Positions 59,045-64,000 of a stretch of 64,000 nt of DNA are shown one piece after another; within the stretch, counting starts at the first letter, position 1; every line of letters starts with the position of its first letter. The notes beneath the pieces are model-generated. The model had not been told where the DNA came from and did not search any database. It saw only the letters and a program-made list of their open reading frames with translations. The stretch lies in NCBI GenBank assembly GCA_020796225.1, contig CM036761.1, positions 35,166,928 to 35,230,927 of the forward strand, written 5' to 3'. The position numbers and the translations under genes are program-made. The stretch comes from Arion vulgaris (Eukaryota; Mollusca; Gastropoda; Stylommatophora; Arionidae).

Positions 59045-60976
59045 GAATTCAGAAGAAGTGATGAATCAGAGAAATGTCTGGTCAACCACTAGTAACAACT
59101 GTTATAAGAGGGAGACGATGGAGATATGTTGGACATACCTTGAGAAGAAATGTCTGATCAACCACGAGTAACAACTGTTATAAGAAGGAGACGATGGAGA
59201 TATGTTGGACATACCTTGAGAAGAAATGTCTGATCAACCACGAGTAACAACTGTTATAAGAGGGAGACGATGGAGATATGTTGGACGTACCTTAAGAAGA
59301 AATGGCTGATCAACCACGAGTACCAACTGTTATAAGAAGGAGACGATGGAGATATGTTGGACATACCTTGAGAAGAAATGTCTGATCAACCACGAGTACC
59401 AACTGTTATAAGAGGGAGACGATGGAGATATGTTGGACATACCTTGAGAAGAAATGTCTGGTCAACCACTAGTAACAACTGTTATAAGAGGGAGACGATG
59501 GAGATATGTTGGACATACCTTGAGAAGAAATGTCTGATCAACCACGAGTACCAACTGTTATAAGAGGGAGACGATGGAGATATGTTGGACATACCTTGAG
59601 AATAAATGTCTGGTCAACCACGAGTACCAACTGTTATAAGAGGGAGACGATGGAGATATGTTGGACATACCTTGAGAAGAAATGGCTGGTCAACCACTAG
59701 TAACAACTGTTATAAGAGGGAGACGATGGAGATATGTTGGACATACCTTGAGAAGAAATGTCTGGTCAACCACTAGTAACAACTGTTATAAGAGGGAGAC
59801 GATGGAGATATGTTGGACATACCTTGAGAAGAAATGTCTGATCAACCACGAGTACCAACTGTTATAAGAGGGAGACGATGGAGATATGTTGGACATACCT
59901 TGAGAAGAAATGTCTGGTCAACCACGAGTACCAACTGTTATAAGAGGGAGACGATGGAGATATGTTGGACATACCTTGAGAAGAAATGGCTGGTCAACCA
60001 CTAGTAACAACTGTTATAAGAGGGAGACGATGGAGATATGTTGGACATACCTTGAGAAGAAATGTCTGGTCAACCACTAGTAACAACTGTTATAAGAGGG
60101 AGACGATGGAGATATGTTGGACATACCTTGAGAAGAAATGTCTGGTCAACCACTAGTAACAACTGTTATAAGAAGGAGACGATGGAGTTATGTTGGACAT
60201 ACCTTGAGAAGAAATGTCTTATCAACCACTAGTAACAACTGTTATAAGAGGGAGACGATGGAGATATGCTGGACATACCTTGAGAAGAAATGTCTGATCA
60301 ACCACTAGTAACAACTGTTATAAGAGGGAGACGATGGAGATATGTTGGACATACCTTGAGAAGAAATGTCTGATCAACCACGAGTAACAACTGTTATAAG
60401 AGGGAGACGATGGAGATATGTTGGACATACCTTGAGAAGAAATGTCTGATCAACCACTAGTACCAACTGTTATAAGAGGGAGACGATGTTGATATGTTGG
60501 ACATACCTTGAGAAGAAATGTCTGATCAACCACGAGTAACAACTGTTATAAGAGGGAGACGATGGAGATATGTTGGACATACCTTGAGAAGAAATGTCTG
60601 ATCAACCACTAGTAACAACTGTTATAAGAGGGAGACGATGGAGATATGTTGGACATACCTTGAGAAGAAATGTCTGATCAACCACTAGTAACAACTGTTA
60701 TAAGAGGGAGACGATGGAGATATGTTGGACATACCTTGAGAAGAAATGTCTGATCAACCACTAGTAACAACTGTTATAAGAGGGAGACGATGGAGATATG
60801 TTGAACATACCTTGAGAAGAAATGTCTGATCAACCACTAGTAACAACTGTTATAAGAGGGAGACGATGGAGATATGTTGGACATACCTTGAGAAGAAATG
60901 TCTGATCAACCACGAGTAACAACTGTTATAAGAAGGAGACGATGGAGATATGTTGGACATACCTTGAGAAGAAATG
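59045..60976 (+). repeat. 76-bp array from LINE-B coding sequence, ~25 units
   Basis: The unit encodes TTVIRGRRWRYVGHTLRRN with upstream GQPLV-type residues. Its DNA includes CTGGTCAACCACTAGTAACA, ACTGTTATAAGAGGGAGACG and ATGGAGATATGTTGGACATA. Units differ at CCACGAG/CCACTAG, GTACC/GTAAC and GGCTG/GTCTG. 76 is not a multiple of three, so coding is destroyed. Confidence 0.96.
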
Positions 60977-61328
60977 ATCAATGAATATCAAAGCAGGCAT
61001 TGAAGTGGGATGCAAAGGGTTCAAGAAAGAGAGGGCGCTCTAAGGAGACCATGGAACGAACTTTAAGGGAGAGGCAAAACATATGGGTCTCAATTAAATG
61101 AAAGGGATTGAACGATTGTCCACGATAGAGCGATATGGAGAAATTACTTGCAGGCCCTTTGTAACGTATAACGGTACAAGAGAAATTATGATTATTATTA
61201 TCAATAACAATAATGTCACTATATTAATAACAATCAGTAAAATGGTATAGCAATAGAACATTAATTGCATTGATGAAACGTCCTTATGATAACTACTAAC
61301 TGTATACATTGTGTTCTTGTTACAACAG

Positions 61329-61352
61329 ATCAATGTGGTGGTCCAGACAAAG
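61329..61352 (+). CDS. candidate 24-nt symmetric micro-exon
   Basis: ATCAATGTGGTGGTCCAGAC plus AAAG, preceded by a pyrimidine-rich tract with TTGTTACAACAG and followed by the consensus donor GTAAGT. Read in phase 0 after the exon at 43857-43970 it adds INVVVQTK and leaves phase 0 again. Both splice sites are good, but a 24-nt exon with no homology is weak evidence. The next exon would lie beyond 61353 and was not found. Confidence 0.35.
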
Positions 61353-61675
61353 GTAAGTTCAGTTTTATATGCTCTAGTGGATACAAATAATGAATATGTT
61401 TAAATCACTTATTACTGCTGTCCAGATTGGTGCCAGTGCTTTGCATTCGTGACCCTCTAATTTTATTCGCCTGCTTTAACGATAATCAAAATTTCAAGTA
61501 AAAAGATTCTTTTCTAACGAACAGTCTGGTTCAGTTCGTTATCATGAGTACAATATTTCTTTCAATAAAACGTTTAGTCAAAATTAATGGTTCGTTTGTT
61601 ATACCTTTGTATTAATATTTCTATTGATATTACTTTATTAGTATTTGTATTGTATTTGTAAAAATTACCTCAATT
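61353..61675. other. no recognisable feature
   Basis: AT-rich sequence between the candidate micro-exon and the LINE-F fragment. Confidence 0.4.
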
Positions 61676-62190
61676 TTGAAACACCCAGCTATTCCAGTAG
61701 TGACTAAAAGACAGATTATAAATTCAATCGTTATACCAACACTGTGCTACCAGAGCCAAACATGGGCACTGACAAAAGAACAAGAAAGGAAAATTACCAC
61801 ATGCGAAATGAGATGCTTGAGGAAAGCAGTAAATAAAACAAGAAGAGACCATATAAGAAATGAGGAAATTAGAAGAACAGTCAGAATAGCACCTGCTATT
61901 AGATTTATTGAAAAACAGAGACTCAAATGGTTTGGCCACTTGGTCAGAATGAACCCGAATACACCAGTTGCAAGAGCGTACAACCTGAAAATGGAATCAT
62001 CAAGAGGAAAGGGCAGACCAAGAAAAGATGGGTTGATGGAGTTACAGACATCTTAAAACTCCACAATACCACACCATATCAAGCGACCGAGCGTGCATTA
62101 TCTCGGAAACCGATCATCAGTTAAACCTGCTACGCCTAGCGGCAAAAAAGCAGAGAAGGACAAAAGAAGAAAGAAAAGAAGTATTTGTAT
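61676..62190 (+). mobile_element. LINE-F 3' fragment
   Basis: Encodes NSIVIPTLCYQSQTWALTKE, ITTCEMRCLRKAVNKTRRDH, IEKQRLKWFGHLVRMNPNTP and, after a frameshift near 62025, KRWVDGVTDILKLHNTTPYQ then ATERALSRK. It matches the C-terminal third of the 29.8-32.0-kb copy. 5'-truncated; no duplication was identified. Confidence 0.82.
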
Positions 62191-62265
62191 GGGTGGCTGG
62201 GCTGAAAGGCAAGAGAGACAAGCACACACGCAGAAGCTGCCACAGTAAAACATGTGATAATTATG

Positions 62266-62776
62266 AAAATTGATTTTGAGATACGTTATATGTTATTATC
62301 ACACAACGCCCTAGGTTGATGCGCCCCACAATATAACAAAATTGATTTTGAGATACGTTATATGTTATTATCACACAACGCCCTAGGTTGATGCGCCCCA
62401 CAATATAACAAAATTGATTTTGAGATACGTTATATGTTATTATCACACAACGCCCTAGGTTGATGCGCCCCACAATATAACAAAATTGATTTTGAGATAC
62501 GTTATATGTTATTATCACACAACGCCCTAGGTTGATGCGCCCCACAATATAACAAAATTGATTTTGAGATACGTTATATGTTATTATCACACAACGCCCT
62601 AGGTTGATGCGCCCCACAATATAACAAAATTGATTTTGAGATACGTTATATGTTATTATCACACAACGCCCTAGGTTGATGCGCCCCACAATATAACAAA
62701 ATTGATTTTGAGATACGTTATATGTTATTATCACACAACGCCCTAGATTGATGCGCCCCACAATATAACAAAATTG
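62266..62776. repeat. 72-bp minisatellite, 7 nearly identical copies
   Basis: Unit with AAAATTGATTTTGAGATACG, TTATATGTTATTATCACACA, ACGCCCTAGGTTGATGCGCC and CCACAATATAAC. Only the last unit carries a change (CTAGATTG). The period is 24 codons, which gives a 166-codon minus frame without other coding evidence. Confidence 0.97.
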
Positions 62777-62850
62777 TACGGCACTGAATTATACAATCAT
62801 ATATTCTAATTTAGCGACCAACTGCCACTATTTTGATTTCTGTATACATA

Positions 62851-63027
62851 CTTATCGAGAACTTATCGAGAACTTATCGAGAACTTATCGAGAACTTATC
62901 GAGAACTTATCGAGAACTTATCGAGAACTTATCGAGAACTTATCGAGAACTTATCGAGAACTTATCGAGAACTTATCGAGAACTTATCGAGAACTTATCG
63001 AGAACTTATCGAGAACTTATCGAGAAC
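62851..63027. repeat. 11-bp minisatellite, 16 perfect copies
   Basis: CTTATCGAGAA repeated without substitutions. Such uniformity points to recent slippage growth. Confidence 0.97.
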
Positions 63028-63039
63028 ATGCATTTTTCC

Positions 63040-63430
63040 AGTGGCTACTTATGTTTGGTAATCATGGACCAACTTCACAAAAAACAAGAAGGAAAATCCA
63101 ATCCTTCGAAACTAAATACTACAGAAAGATTATACGAATACCATGGATAGAGAAAAGAAAGAACACTGATGTCCTGAAAGGACCAAATGTTAAAGAGAAT
63201 TGGCTGATAAAAAACATACTATACAGAAAAATTAGATACTTTAGTCACAATAAGCGTCAAAATGGCCTGGAAAGAACAATATTAGATGGCATGGTCCCAG
63301 GACGCAGAGGCAGACCACGAAGAAGATGGCTACAAGATATTAGGAAACCATGAATATGACCATCGACGAAGTGGGTGAACTGGCTAGAAACAGAGTGAAT
63401 TTAATTTCAGATGCGCTGTAAGAGAGCAAC
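63040..63430 (+). mobile_element. LINE-G 3' fragment
   Basis: Encodes KIQSFETKYYRKIIRIPWIE, LKGPNVKENWLIKNILYRKI, RYFSHNKRQNGLERTILDGM and VPGRRGRPRRRWLQDIRKP. After a frame change it encodes MTIDEVGELARNRVN. This is the usual C-terminal arrangement of an RTE/CR1-like LINE polyprotein downstream of the RT core. The upstream edge abuts the 11-bp array. Confidence 0.8.
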
Positions 63431-63504
63431 GTCCTATAAAGGTTACGCACCTTGATGATGATACATACTTTAAATATACGTCAAAATAGAAAGGCAGTAA
63501 AACT

Positions 63505-63605
63505 TCCCACAAGTGTAAGTATACCTTGCCCACACTGTACAAGAACATTTCAAGCCCGTATCGGGCTCACTAGTCATCTACGCACACACAGACAAACATA
63601 GCGCA
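63505..63605 (+). mobile_element. LINE-end zinc finger fragment
   Basis: Encodes SIPCPHCTRTFQARIGLTSH then LRTHRQT, a C2H2 finger (C-x2-C-x12-H-x3-H) with the 'ARIGL-SH' core found at the C-terminus of LINE polyproteins such as LINE-E. It may be a host zinc-finger remnant, but the isolated single finger and its context favour a LINE. Confidence 0.65.
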
Positions 63606-64000
63606 ACTACATTTCCTTGGATGAAAATTTGTGTGATCATCATCACCCGTGATGGACGAGCATCATCAAATATACCTTTAAACCGGCTTTTATTTTGCAT
63701 ATCTATAGAGTTCACCATCTTTGTGAACAGAAGGAATTTACTGAAGCAATCCTCCATATCAATATGTAATAATAATAATAATATTAATATTAATAATAAT
63801 AGTAATATTAATAATAATAAGAGTTTCGGAGAGGGTGCTTCAGCTTCTTATAAAGACGTTAAAATAAGATGGGAAGTAGTTCATGTCCCTTCAAACTTAG
63901 CCACCCCCTCCCCCTCCCCCAATCTCCTCCTCCTCCCCCTCCTCCCACAATTGGTTTACATCATTTGTCCAGATCCATCAGTTATTTAGACAAATGAAAT
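63606..64000. other. no exon; (AAT)n and C/T-rich runs
   Basis: Contains a LINE 3' flank, a GTAATATTAATAATAAT-type microsatellite at about 63765-63820 and a CCCCTCC-rich run near 63903-63945. No gene was recognised. Confidence 0.5.

Larger units (their letters stand above)
44460..61195 (+). mobile_element. LINE-B copy expanded to ~16.7 kb by two internal arrays
   Basis: The left edge (44460-44580) matches the upstream part of the 12.1-12.66-kb copy (CAAAGCAACATCAGCTTTTA, AATATGGAACT, AAATTACGAATT). The next coding segment is amplified as a ~92-bp array, the following one as a 76-bp array. The single-copy C-terminus (60977-61195: AAAGCAGGCATTGAAGTGGG, GCGATATGGAGAAATTACTT, GTAACGTATAACGGTAC, ATT-rich tail) closes it. 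Order and orientation equal the unexpanded 575-bp copy, so this is one insertion enlarged about 29-fold. No flanking target-site duplication was identified. Confidence 0.85.

Noticed and set aside
63505..63605. Host C2H2 zinc-finger gene exon
   Set aside because: Only one finger, with the ARIGL-SH core usual for LINE C-termini, lying just downstream of a LINE fragment.

Overview
The window is metazoan nuclear DNA, AT-rich and dominated by repeats. The signs are split genes with consensus GT donor sites, tRNA-derived SINEs with target-site duplications, many 5'-truncated non-LTR retrotransposons (LINEs), a P-element/THAP9-type transposase, and first exons of natriuretic-peptide-receptor-like proteins. 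The mixture suggests a bilaterian invertebrate with long, repeat-filled introns. I cannot name the phylum from sequence alone. No bacterial-style genes, rRNA, true tRNA genes or CRISPR arrays were seen.

Host coding sequence is sparse. Two minus-strand first exons (2545-2774 and 25170-26341) each encode a signal peptide and the first ~43 residues of an ANF_receptor-type ligand-binding domain. Both end at a phase-2 donor at the same place in the protein. The 25-kb one also carries a Ser/Thr/Asn-rich stretch of about 320 residues between signal and domain. On the plus strand, a signal-peptide exon (43857-43970) and a possible 24-nt micro-exon (61329-61352) may belong to one gene whose 17.4-kb intron is almost entirely retrotransposon-derived satellite.

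Layout. 0-7 kb: minisatellites, degenerate repeats, receptor exon, several SINEs, nested LINE fragments. 7-15 kb: five tandem arrays (periods 41, 57, 36, 40 and 70 bp), a hAT-like MITE and LINE copies. 15-22 kb: a palindrome, a LINE 3' end, a hAT transposase remnant and a nearly complete but frameshifted P-type transposase. 22-38 kb: SINEs, foldback element, LINE remnants, second receptor exon, a 2.2-kb decayed LINE with endonuclease and RT parts, minisatellites. 38-43 kb: a 108-bp array with LINE-like coding sequence passing into an 18/24-bp array. 44-61 kb: one LINE-B copy whose two adjacent coding segments have grown into a ~14.4-kb array (~92-bp unit) and a ~1.9-kb array (76-bp unit). 61-64 kb: further LINE ends and two short homogeneous arrays.

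The most interesting pattern is the repeated birth of satellites from the 3'-terminal coding part of LINEs. The same LINE-B segment is expanded at two loci (70-bp and 76-bp units), and a third copy at 12 kb is unexpanded. Unit boundaries coincide with short direct repeats already present in the LINE. The names LINE-A to -G and SINE-A, -L, -R, -R2 are local labels used only in this report. Long open frames across tandem arrays follow from periods divisible by three and are not annotated as genes.
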